Source of the DNA: JALORV01 sp963712485
Lineage (GTDB): Bacteria > Pseudomonadota > Gammaproteobacteria > Burkholderiales > Burkholderiaceae_F
Direction: 5' to 3'
Assembly: GCA_963712485.1 (NCBI GenBank)
Contig: CAVQID010000056.1
Coordinates: 1-64,000 of the forward strand
DNA: 64,000 nucleotides
Below are positions 52,843-61,387 of this stretch, piece by piece. The notes under the pieces are model-generated. The model was not told where the DNA came from, made no database searches, and saw nothing but the letters and a program-made list of their open reading frames with translations. How positions within the stretch are numbered: the stretch's first letter is position 1; the number at the start of each line of letters is the position of its first letter. The position numbers and the translations under genes are program-made.

Positions 52843-54789
52843 TCAGCCGGCCGCGGCCTTTGAAGGCGGCACGCTGTCCGACAGTCCCGGCGGAGGCGGT
52901 AACACGGTCCGCAGCAGCGGCAGCGTCGTCAAGCCGAGCAATTCCCCCAGGCTGTTGTTGAGCACCGCGGCGGTCGTCGGCTTCTGCAGCACGATCGGCT
53001 CCTCGCTCGAGCTGCGCGCAATCGCCGACGATTGCGGCGCGGCGGCCAGATATTCACCCATCACGCGGTGAAACTCTGCGACCACTTCGGCACGTTGCAC
53101 CGCTGTCAGCATGATCGTCGGAAGCGGCACGCCGACCAGCTCGCGGATCTTGAATACGGCCTCGACACCGCTGATCGAATGCGGCCCGAGGTTGTGGTCG
53201 GCGATGATCGCGTCGATGCGTTCGTGCAGGCTGATGCGCTTGATCAGCTGCGCGTTGTATCCGGTCGACGGCACGACCTCCGCCCCCCAGGACCGCAGCA
53301 GCCGGGTCAGGCTGTTGAGGATCTCGGCGTTGTCTTCGAGAACGACGAAGGTGAAGCCATTGAGTGCGCGGATGGCGACATCGATCGTCTCGGGCGCGGT
53401 GCGCTTCGCCTTCGGCGGTGCAATCGACAGCGGCACTTCGACGCGGAACACGGTCCCCGTGCCAGGTCGCGTCGTGACGATCAGCGGGTGTCCGAGAAGT
53501 CCGCAGATGCGCTTGACGATCGACAGGCCCAGCCCGAAGCCGGCGCCACTGTTTTCCGCCTTTGAACTTTCGCCGCGATAGAACTCCTCGAAGATGCGGT
53601 CCAGCTCGCCCTGCTTGATGCCCGGACCGGTGTCCCAGATCTCGATGCTGATGAGTCCGCTGCGTGGCCGCGCAGCCATCAGCACGCCACCGCGCTGCGT
53701 ATAGCGGATCGCATTGGCCAGCAGGTTCCTGATGACCCGTTGCAGCAGCAGCGGGTCACTGTCGATCGCAAAGCCATGGCGACGCACCCGCAGCGACAGC
53801 CCCTTGGACGCCGACAGCGGCGTAAATTCCTGCTCGAGCAGCGTGAACATGTCGTCGAGCAGAACCTGGTCGACGCGCGGCTGGATCGAGCCCGAGTCGA
53901 GCCGCGAAATTTCAAGCAGCTCTTCCACCAGCTTGGACAGCGATTCGACCGCCGTCGACAGGTTGTTGACGAGCGGCTCGAGCGGGCCCTGCGCGCGCTT
54001 CTTCAGTAGCGACACGTAGATGCCGATCGCCTGCAGCGGCTGGCGCAGGTCGTGACTGGCCGCGGCGAAGAACTGCGTCTTCGAGCGCGTCGCGTTCTCG
54101 GCGTCGCGCCGCGCTTCTTCGGCGAGCCGCTTCTCGTTCAGCAACTGCTCGACCAGCACCTCGTTTTCGTAGTTGTTCTTGACCGACTCGAACACCGCGT
54201 CGCCGAAGGTCCGACCGTAAAAGACGGTGAAGAAGAACACGGCGGCCATGACGACCGACGCGGTGTAATACGTCGGGTCCTGTTCGGACACCATGCGCGC
54301 GATCAGCGGCAGCAGCGCCAGCAGCATGAACGAGTAGAACGCCGGCCGGTAGCAGGCATACAGCGTCAGCGAGCCGAAGGCCACGCTCAGCACCACCGCC
54401 ACCAGCACGACCTGGTGCAGCGGCTGGAAATTCGAGAAGAACAGGAATCCGGCGGCGCCCCACAGCAGGCCGGCGAAGACCGCCAGGATTACCCAGCGCA
54501 GCGCCCAGCGCTGGACCTGATCGACGACTGCAGCCGCATGGCGGAAGCGGTAGGCCACGCGCACGCGGACCAGAGATTCCAGCAGGATCAGCACGAACCA
54601 GCCCATCAGCAGGTTCTGGTTCATCGAGTTCCAGAACACGACGACGAGAGCGAAAGCGCCGACGATGCTGACCAGCACCGATTGCGGCACCTGCCGGTAG
54701 ACCGATGCCATGACGCCGGCAAGGATCTTTTCCTTGCGCTGTTCCTGCGTCTCGACGACAAGACCGAAGCGGGTTAATGGTCCGGACAT
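52843..54789 (-). CDS. Membrane hybrid sensor histidine kinase
   Basis: A 648-residue kinase. Five or six hydrophobic helices (about residues 35-55, 58-75, 98-120, 125-145, 150-165, 178-192) form an integral-membrane sensor. A coiled linker follows, then HisKA with AAASHDLRQPLQAIG (His246) and HATPase_c with NLLANAIRYT and GFGLGLSIV. A receiver-like domain (IIADHNLGP) and a low-complexity tail end the protein. The start is ATG 54789; upstream codons overlap the divergent transporter region. The LuxR-type regulator gene faces it tail to tail. Confidence 0.9.
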   Translation of the reverse strand: MSGPLTRFGLVVETQEQRKEKILAGVMASVYRQVPQSVLVSIVGAFALVVVFWNSMNQNLLMGWFVLILLESLVRVRVAYRFRHAAAVVDQVQRWALRWVILAVFAGLLWGAAGFLFFSNFQPLHQVVLVAVVLSVAFGSLTLYACYRPAFYSFMLLALLPLIARMVSEQDPTYYTASVVMAAVFFFTVFYGRTFGDAVFESVKNNYENEVLVEQLLNEKRLAEEARRDAENATRSKTQFFAAASHDLRQPLQAIGIYVSLLKKRAQGPLEPLVNNLSTAVESLSKLVEELLEISRLDSGSIQPRVDQVLLDDMFTLLEQEFTPLSASKGLSLRVRRHGFAIDSDPLLLQRVIRNLLANAIRYTQRGGVLMAARPRSGLISIEIWDTGPGIKQGELDRIFEEFYRGESSKAENSGAGFGLGLSIVKRICGLLGHPLIVTTRPGTGTVFRVEVPLSIAPPKAKRTAPETIDVAIRALNGFTFVVLEDNAEILNSLTRLLRSWGAEVVPSTGYNAQLIKRISLHERIDAIIADHNLGPHSISGVEAVFKIRELVGVPLPTIMLTAVQRAEVVAEFHRVMGEYLAAAPQSSAIARSSSEEPIVLQKPTTAAVLNNSLGELLGLTTLPLLRTVLPPPPGLSDSVPPSKAAAG

Positions 54790-54989
54790 GGCTGCCTGCG
54801 GATTACGCCAGCCGCGATGATAGGCGGGATGCGCGGTGCCGCACAGCAAGGCAGGCGGTGTGGCACGCGGCGGACTGCACCACGGAAGCCCCGCTTTTCA
54901 CGGCAATTGCGCGATTTGACGTCACCCTGCCGTTTACGGAAACTTCCGCGTCCCCCTCGTCCCTTGACCGTCCCTGGAGTTCCGCCTCG

Positions 54990-56168
54990 ATGAAGTCGCA
55001 CCACGCCGTTGTCGCCGCCGCCTGCGCGCTGGCCATCACCACGCCGCTCGCGGCCAAGCCCGTCGACCAGGTGCGGGTCGGCTTCTCGACGTCGATTTCG
55101 GGACCGTTCGCGGCGCTCGGAGCCGAAGCGCGCGACGGCTTCAATCTCGGCATCAAGCAGCTCGGCGGAAAACTCGGCGGCATTCCGGTTGAAGTGTTCG
55201 CCACCGACGAGGCCGGCAACCCCGACACCGCGCGCCAGCACGTCGAGCGCTACCTCAAGCGCGACCGCATCCACTTCTACACCGGCCCGATCGGCTCCAA
55301 CGTTGCCCTCGCCGTCGGCCCGACGCTGTTCAGCGCCGAGGTTTTCTATCTCAGCAACAACGCGGGCCCATCGCAGCTTGCCGGTGCGCAGTGCAATGCC
55401 TTTTTCTTCGGCACCGCATGGCAGAACGATGCCTACCACGAGGCCGCCGGCAAGTTCGCCTCCGAACGCGGGTTCAAGAAGGTGGCGGTGCTGGCACCGA
55501 ACTACCCGGCCGGGCAGGATGCCATCACCGGGTTCAAGCGCGGATATGCGAAGCCCGTGTCTTCCGAGACCTTCACCAAGCTCGGGCAGCTGGATTACGC
55601 CGCGGAGATCGCAAAGCTTCGCGCCGAAGCGCCGGATGCGCTGTACATCTTCCTGCCGGGTGGCATGGGCATCAACTTCGTGAAGCAGTTCGTCGGCGCA
55701 GGCCTGTCGAAGAGCACGCAGATCGTCGGCCCGGGGTTTTCCGCCGATGAAGACGTGATTCGCGCTGTCGGCGATCCCATGCTCGGCATGTTCAACACCG
55801 CGCACTGGAACCATGACTTCGCCAACCCGGCCAGCCAGGCGTTCGTGCAGGCCTACCAGAAGGAATACGGGCGCCTGCCCTCGATCTACGCGGCACAGGC
55901 CTATGACACCGTGCTGATGATGGATGCGGCCGTCCGCGAAGTGAAGGGCGAACTCGACAGCAAGGCAGCCGTGCGCGCTGCGCTGAAGAAGGCCAACTTC
56001 AAGTCGGTGCGCGGCGACTTCAGGTTCGGCAACAACCAATTCCCGATCCAGGACTATGTGCTGCGTACGATCGTCAAGGATACGCAGGGTCGCACGACGA
56101 ACCGCACGCTGAACAAGGTGTTCACCAATCACCAGGACGCCTACGCGGCGCAGTGCAAGCTGCAGTAA
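54990..56168 (+). CDS. Liv-type ABC transporter periplasmic substrate-binding protein
   Basis: A 392-residue type I periplasmic binding protein (LivK/peripla_BP_6). A signal peptide ends after TTPLAA. Typical blocks are VRVGFSTSISGPFAALG and AVLAPNYPAGQDAITGFKRGY. It feeds the four genes downstream. The ligand cannot be inferred: the family binds branched-chain amino acids, amides, urea or aromatic acids. ATG 54990 gives a well-formed signal peptide; a longer in-frame reading upstream overlaps the divergent kinase. Confidence 0.9.
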   Translation: MKSHHAVVAAACALAITTPLAAKPVDQVRVGFSTSISGPFAALGAEARDGFNLGIKQLGGKLGGIPVEVFATDEAGNPDTARQHVERYLKRDRIHFYTGPIGSNVALAVGPTLFSAEVFYLSNNAGPSQLAGAQCNAFFFGTAWQNDAYHEAAGKFASERGFKKVAVLAPNYPAGQDAITGFKRGYAKPVSSETFTKLGQLDYAAEIAKLRAEAPDALYIFLPGGMGINFVKQFVGAGLSKSTQIVGPGFSADEDVIRAVGDPMLGMFNTAHWNHDFANPASQAFVQAYQKEYGRLPSIYAAQAYDTVLMMDAAVREVKGELDSKAAVRAALKKANFKSVRGDFRFGNNQFPIQDYVLRTIVKDTQGRTTNRTLNKVFTNHQDAYAAQCKLQ

Positions 56169-56261
56169 CGGCGCGTGCAAGTGGATCCGCCAGCGGCCGG
56201 GGCTCCACTGGTCCGGCGTGGCGCGTCGGCTGTGACACGCGGCTAGCCTGATCTTCGATCC

Positions 56262-57182
56262 ATGACGACCACCCTGCTCGTCGAGCAGCTGCTCAACGGC
56301 CTGCAGTTCGGCCTGATGCTGTTTCTCATCGCCGCCGGCCTCACGCTGGTGTTCGGCATCATGGACGTGCTCAACCTCGCGCACGGCTCGCTCTATATGA
56401 TCGGCGCCTACGTCGCCGCCAGCGTGGCCCAGGCAACCGGCTCGTTCTGGGTCGCATTGCCGGCGGCGATCGTCGTGACCGGCATCGTCGGACTGCTGCT
56501 GGAAACGACGCTTATCCGCAGGCTCTATCGGCGCGACCACCTGGCACAGGTGCTCGCGACCTTTGCGGTGATCCTGATTGCCGACGACACCGTCAAGCTG
56601 ATCTGGGGCCCCGCGCCGATCATGCTGTCGGCGCCGGCTGCGCTTTCGGGCCCTGTCGAGGTCCTGCCCGGCGTGCTCTATCCGTCGTATCGCCTGCTGA
56701 TCATCGGCGTCGGGCTGGTGCTGGCGTTGCTGCTGTACCTGTTCGTCACCCGCACACGCACCGGCATGCTGGTCCGCGCGGGAAGCAGCAACCGGGACAT
56801 GGCGTGCCTGATGGGTGTGCGCGTCGACCGGCTGTTCGCGACGATCTTCGTGCTCGGCGCGATGTTGTCTGCCGTGGCCGGCGCGCTGCTCGGTCCGCTG
56901 CTCGCGGTCGAGATCGGCATGGGCGAAAACATTCTGATCCTGGCGCTGGTGGTGATCGTCATCGGAGGCATCGGCTCGATCCGCGGCGCGTTCGTCGGCG
57001 CGCTACTGGTCGGTGTCGTCGACACCGCAGGCCGCGCATTCCTGCCCGACCTGCTGCATCGCTTCCTCTCGAATGCGGTGGCGGCCCAGCTCGGACCGGC
57101 GCTCGCGGCCATTGCGATCTACGTGCTGATGGCGGCAGTGCTCTTCTTCCGCCCGCAAGGCCTGTTTCCGGCACGCGGCTAG
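56262..57182 (+). CDS. Branched-chain-type ABC transporter permease LivH-like
   Basis: A 306-residue permease with eight hydrophobic helices. The start (LVEQLLNGLQFGLMLFLIAAGLTLVFGIMDVLNLAHG) and the VVIGGIGSIRGAFVGALLVG block identify the LivH family. It forms the channel with LivM. Its stop lies directly before the next start. Confidence 0.93.
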   Translation: MTTTLLVEQLLNGLQFGLMLFLIAAGLTLVFGIMDVLNLAHGSLYMIGAYVAASVAQATGSFWVALPAAIVVTGIVGLLLETTLIRRLYRRDHLAQVLATFAVILIADDTVKLIWGPAPIMLSAPAALSGPVEVLPGVLYPSYRLLIIGVGLVLALLLYLFVTRTRTGMLVRAGSSNRDMACLMGVRVDRLFATIFVLGAMLSAVAGALLGPLLAVEIGMGENILILALVVIVIGGIGSIRGAFVGALLVGVVDTAGRAFLPDLLHRFLSNAVAAQLGPALAAIAIYVLMAAVLFFRPQGLFPARG

Positions 57183-58118
57183 ATGAACCGCCGCAATCTC
57201 CTGCCCTGGGTGCTGCTGCTTGGCGCTGTTGCCCTGCCGTGGGTCGCCGGATTGCTCGACCAGACGTACTACATCGGTTTCGCGCGCCGCGTGATGATCT
57301 TTGCTCTCGCGGCCGCCAGTCTCAACTTCATCATGGGCTACGGCGGCATGGTGAGCCTGGGCCACGCCGCGTTCTTCGGCATCGGCGCGTACACCGTCGG
57401 CATCGCGATGTTCCACGGCGTGGCAAGCGCCTGGATCGCCTGGCCGCTCGCCGTGGTCGTGGCCGCGGGCGCCGCGCTGGCGATCGGCGCGATCTCGCTG
57501 CGCACACGCGGTGTCTACTTCATCATGATCACGCTCGCATTTGCGCAGATGGTCTACTACCTCGCCGTCGGACTCAAGCCATACGGCGGCGAAGACGGAC
57601 TCAGCCTGGGGCAGCGATCGCAGATCGGATGGGGCCTTGATCTCGGCGATGAGAACACGCTGTACTTCGTCGTCCTTGCCATTCTCGCGTTGACGATGCT
57701 TGCCCTGAACCGTGCCGTCGACTCGCGCTATGGGCGCGTGATGGCCGGCATCCGCGAGAACGAAACGCGCATGGAAGCGATCGGGTTTCCGACGTATCGC
57801 TACAAGCTCGCCGGCTTCGCCATCGCCGGTGCCCTGGCTGCTTTGGCCGGGGCCCTCTTTGCGAATCACAACGCATTTGTCAGCCCCGCGATCCTGCACT
57901 GGACGCAGTCGGCCACGCTGGTCGTCATGGTGCTGCTTGGCGGACTCGGGTTCCGCTACGGCGGTCTCGCCGGCGCCGTCGCGTTGCTGGTGCTCGAGGA
58001 AGTCCTTGCGGCGCTGACCGACTACTGGCATCTGCCGCTCGGCCTCGTCATGCTTGCCGTCGTCTTTTTCGCGCCGCGCGGGATCGCGGGACTTTTTGCG
58101 CGCCGAGGCGCGCCATGA
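57183..58118 (+). CDS. Branched-chain-type ABC transporter permease LivM-like
   Basis: A 311-residue permease of the LivM family. LNFIMGYGGMVSLGHAAFFGIGAY near residue 47 and the later RYKLAGFAIAGALAALAGAL are characteristic. Its start is adjacent to the livH stop, and it overlaps livG by 4 bp (ATGA). Confidence 0.93.
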   Translation: MNRRNLLPWVLLLGAVALPWVAGLLDQTYYIGFARRVMIFALAAASLNFIMGYGGMVSLGHAAFFGIGAYTVGIAMFHGVASAWIAWPLAVVVAAGAALAIGAISLRTRGVYFIMITLAFAQMVYYLAVGLKPYGGEDGLSLGQRSQIGWGLDLGDENTLYFVVLAILALTMLALNRAVDSRYGRVMAGIRENETRMEAIGFPTYRYKLAGFAIAGALAALAGALFANHNAFVSPAILHWTQSATLVVMVLLGGLGFRYGGLAGAVALLVLEEVLAALTDYWHLPLGLVMLAVVFFAPRGIAGLFARRGAP

Positions 58119-58861
58119 GCCTGCTGCAGGTACGGGGGCTCACCAAGCGCTTCGGCGGCCTCGTCGCGACCGACGCGCTCGACCTCGATATCACTGCCGG
58201 TGAGGTCCACGCGATCATCGGCCCGAACGGCGCGGGCAAGACGACCTTGATCGGCCAGCTCTCCGGAGCTCTGGCGCCGGACGGCGGAAGCATCCGGTTG
58301 CGCGAGGCCGATATCACACGCCTATCGGCCCATGACCGCGTTCGACGCGGCATCGCCCGGTCATTCCAGGTGACGAACGTCTTCCGGGCGATGAGCGCCG
58401 TCGACAACGTGGCACTGGCCGTACAGGCGCGCAGCGGCAGCAGCTTCCGCTTCTGGCGGCCGGTTACCGACGAGCGACACCTCTCCGATCAGGCGCGCGA
58501 TCTGCTCGCGCGCGTCGGCCTGCAGGATCGCGCCGACATCGTTGCCGGCATGCTCGCTCACGGTGAACAGCGCCAGCTCGAAGTGGCACTCGCGCTCGCG
58601 ACGCGGCCGGCGCTGCTGCTGCTGGATGAGCCGATGGCCGGAATGGGACCTGACGAGTCCACGCGCATGGTCGAACTGATCGCCAGCCTGCGCGGCGCAT
58701 TGACGATCGTCCTGGTTGAACACGACATGGACGCCGTCTTCCGGCTCGCCGACCGCGTTTCGGTGCTGGTGTACGGTCGCCTGCTCGCGACCGGCACAGC
58801 CGACGACATCCGCACGAACGACGACGTGAAGCGGGCGTACCTGGGAGCGGACGCGTCGTGA
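58115..58861 (+). CDS. ABC transporter ATPase LivG-like
   Basis: A 248-residue nucleotide-binding subunit. Walker A is GPNGAGKTT (about residues 39-47), the signature is MLAHGEQRQLEVALAL and Walker B is LLLLDEPMAGMG. It lacks part of the usual LSYG wording (LAHG) but all catalytic residues are there. It ends by GTGA overlap with livF. Confidence 0.93.
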   Translation: MSLLQVRGLTKRFGGLVATDALDLDITAGEVHAIIGPNGAGKTTLIGQLSGALAPDGGSIRLREADITRLSAHDRVRRGIARSFQVTNVFRAMSAVDNVALAVQARSGSSFRFWRPVTDERHLSDQARDLLARVGLQDRADIVAGMLAHGEQRQLEVALALATRPALLLLDEPMAGMGPDESTRMVELIASLRGALTIVLVEHDMDAVFRLADRVSVLVYGRLLATGTADDIRTNDDVKRAYLGADAS

Positions 58862-59566
58862 ACCTGCTCGAAGTCCGTTCGCTGACGCGCCGGCTACGGC
58901 GACAATCAGGTGTTGTTCGGCATTGATCTGGCCGTACCGGTCGCCGGGGTGGCGACGTTGCTCGGTCGCAATGGCATGGGCAAGACGACCACATTGCGTA
59001 CGATTCTCGGCCTGCTGCCGTCGCGTGGTGGCGAGATCCGCTTCGCGGGCGAGCGCATTGATGGACGACCGACCGATGCCGTTGCCCGCCTCGGGCTTGC
59101 CATCGTCCCCGAAGGCCGCCAGGTGTTCCCGAACCTCTCCGTGCGCGAGCACCTCGTCGCCTTTGCTGCCAACCCTCACGGGGCAGCGCAGCCCTGGACC
59201 GCGGACCGGGTGTTCTCGATGTTCCCGCAGCTGGCCACGCGCCTGAGGGCTATGGGCAACCAGCTCTCCGGCGGCGAGCAGCAGATGCTCGCGATTGGCC
59301 GCGCGCTGACGACAAACCCGCGACTATTGATCCTGGACGAGGCGACCGAAGGCCTTGCGCCGCTGGTGCGCGAAGAGATCTGGCGCTGTCTCGGTGAACT
59401 CAAGGCCACCGGGCAGGCAATACTCGTCATCGACAAGTATGTGCAGCGGCTGGTGCAGATTGCAGATCAGCACACGATTCTCGAACGCGGCCGCGTCGTG
59501 TGGCATGGCTCGTCGACCGCGCTGGCCGCCGATCCGCAACTGTGGCACCGCTATCTCGGCGTCTGA
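58858..59566 (+). CDS. ABC transporter ATPase LivF-like (interrupted by a single-base frameshift)
   Basis: The second ATPase. It starts at GTG 58858 (NLLEVRSLTR), overlapping livG. At 58890-58896 (GCGCCGGCTAC) one extra base shifts the frame; without it the text reads TRGYGDNQVLFGIDL. Walker A GRNGMGKTT, signature LSGGEQQMLAIGRAL and Walker B LLILDEATEGLAP follow. Corrected length is 235 residues, usual for LivF. If read as two pieces only a start at 58910 would remain, without the first strand. Confidence 0.9.
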
Positions 59567-59752
59567 GCCCGGCGAATACGCTCCGCGCCAACTCTTCTTT
59601 ACCGTGCCAAGCAGGAAGCTGATAGCCTGACCACGCTCCAGCAGCGCTCGACTGCTGTTCTGCATATTGAGTTGACGGACTGAAGAGCGCAACCTCGCCG
59701 CTCTGCGAGGAAAACACTCCCACAAGTTCAATGGTGCGGGGAGGCCTGATTC

Positions 59753-59788
59753 CGTTGCAAGGAAGGCCTTGCGCTCTCACTTGCAACG
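59753..59788. repeat. Inverted repeat in the 333-bp gap before the FAD oxidoreductase gene
   Basis: CGTTGCAAG (59753-59761) and CTTGCAACG (59780-59788) form a perfect 9-bp dyad around 18 bp that themselves contain AAGGCCTT. It lies 112 bp before the next ATG and may be an operator. The rest of 59567-59899 contains no gene or other feature I can support. Confidence 0.35.
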
Positions 59789-59899
59789 TCGCGTAGCTTC
59801 GCGACCGAAAGGCGTTTGCGGAAGCGACCGGATCTTCCACCCCGTCGACAGCCGATTCGACAACACGCGTCGCAAATCTCGAAAAACCAAGGAGGCACC

Positions 59900-61285
59900 A
59901 TGAAGGAGCTACAAAAGGCAGCGATTGACGAGTTCAAAGCGCACTTCCGAGGTGACGCGCTACGTCATGGCGACGAGGCCTACGACGAGGTGCGCCAAAT
60001 CTGGAACGCCATGATCGACCGCAGGCCTGCGCTGATTGCCCGCGCCAAGTCGCCGGAAGACGTGGTCAATGCCGTCAAGTTCGCCCGCAAGCACGACCTG
60101 ATCGTCGCGGTTCGCGGCGGCGGGCACAACATCGCGGGCAATGCCGTCTGCGATGGCGGTTTGATGATTGATCTGTCACTGATGAAACGCGCCAAGGTGG
60201 ACCCCGGCGCTCGCCAGGCAGAGGTTGAGCCTGGCTGCACCCTCGGCGACTTCGACGCAGCCGCGCAGGCCCACGGCCTCGCCACGCCCCTTGGCATCAA
60301 CTCGACTACGGGCGTTGCCGGTCTCACACTGGGCGGGGGATTTGGCTGGCTGAGCCGTAAGCACGGCATGACGGTCGACAACCTGCTCGCCGTGGAGATC
60401 GTGACGGCTGATGGCCGTCAGTTGCGCGCCAGCACCAGCGAGAACGAGGACCTGTTCTGGGGAGTTCGCGGCGGCGGCGGCAACTTCGGCATCGTCACCA
60501 GCTTCGAGTTCCAGCTTCATCCGGTCGGGCCACAGGTGCTGTCCGGGTTGATTGTCTTCTCGTTCGACGAGGCAAAGAGCGTGCTTTCGCAATTCGCGCG
60601 ATTCACGGAGACAATGCCCGACGAGCTCAACGTTTGGATGGTCACGCGCAAGGCACCGCCGCTGCCGTTCCTGCCCGAGCACGTTCACGGAAAAGAGATC
60701 GTCGCGCTAGCCGTGTGCTATGCCGGTGACCCCGCGGAGGGCGAAAGGCTGATCGCGCCGCTGCGCGGCTTCGGCAAACCCCTCGGTGAGCACATCGGCG
60801 TTCAGCCTTACACGGCGTGGCAGCAGGCCTTCGATCCGCTGCTGGCGAAGGGCGCGCGCAATTACTGGAAGTCCCACAATTTCTCGCGGCTCAGCAGTGA
60901 AGCTATCGACACGATCATTCACTATGCAAGCAGGCTGCCCTCGCCCCAGTGCGAGATATTCATCGGCACGATCGGCGGTCAGACGGAGCGGGTCGCGCCC
61001 GACGCAATGGCCTATTCGTGCCGGGATGCAAGGTATGTGATGAACGTACACGGTCGCTGGGAATCAGCGGAAGAGGACGAGCGGTGCATCGCGTGGGCAC
61101 GCGAATTCTTTATCAAGTCCAAGCCGTTTGCCAGCGGCGGCGCATACATCAATTTCCTCACCCAGGAGGAGACCGACCGCATTGCATTCGCCTACGGTCC
61201 GGCGTTCAAGCGGCTGGTTGATCTCAAGAAGAAATATGACCCGGCAAATTTCTTCCGGATGAACCAGAACATCAAGCCACAGTGA
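59900..61285 (+). CDS. FAD-binding oxidoreductase, BBE/6-hydroxynicotine-oxidase-like
   Basis: A 461-residue VAO-type flavoprotein. The FAD-binding RGGGHNIAGNAV (residues 79-90) includes the His that usually carries the covalent flavin. GVAGLTLGGGFGWLSRKHG and GVRGGGGNFGIVT complete the PP-loop domain. The BBE motif YDPANFFRMNQNI closes the C-terminus. Such enzymes oxidise sugars, alkaloids or related small molecules; the substrate is unknown. A strong AAGGAGG stands before the ATG, and an intrinsic terminator follows 5 bp after the stop. It is a single-gene unit. Confidence 0.92.
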   Translation: MKELQKAAIDEFKAHFRGDALRHGDEAYDEVRQIWNAMIDRRPALIARAKSPEDVVNAVKFARKHDLIVAVRGGGHNIAGNAVCDGGLMIDLSLMKRAKVDPGARQAEVEPGCTLGDFDAAAQAHGLATPLGINSTTGVAGLTLGGGFGWLSRKHGMTVDNLLAVEIVTADGRQLRASTSENEDLFWGVRGGGGNFGIVTSFEFQLHPVGPQVLSGLIVFSFDEAKSVLSQFARFTETMPDELNVWMVTRKAPPLPFLPEHVHGKEIVALAVCYAGDPAEGERLIAPLRGFGKPLGEHIGVQPYTAWQQAFDPLLAKGARNYWKSHNFSRLSSEAIDTIIHYASRLPSPQCEIFIGTIGGQTERVAPDAMAYSCRDARYVMNVHGRWESAEEDERCIAWAREFFIKSKPFASGGAYINFLTQEETDRIAFAYGPAFKRLVDLKKKYDPANFFRMNQNIKPQ

Positions 61286-61290
61286 AGACG

Positions 61291-61323
61291 GGGGCTGCGA
61301 GCGGATCGCAGCCCCTCTTTCTT
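61291..61323 (+). terminator. Intrinsic terminator after the FAD oxidoreductase gene
   Basis: GGGGCTGCGA and TCGCAGCCCC form a perfect 10-bp stem around GCGGA, followed by TCTTTCTT. Confidence 0.9.
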
Positions 61324-61387
61324 CGCCGCCTATCGCCCTGTGTAAGGTCAGCCCAACCTGGCCGTTCGCGCCCCCCAGTCCGCAGAA

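Noticed and set aside
54990..59566. Naming the ABC transporter as urea- or leucine-specific
   Set aside because: No ligand-determining motif is recognisable and no catabolic or urease genes are adjacent.
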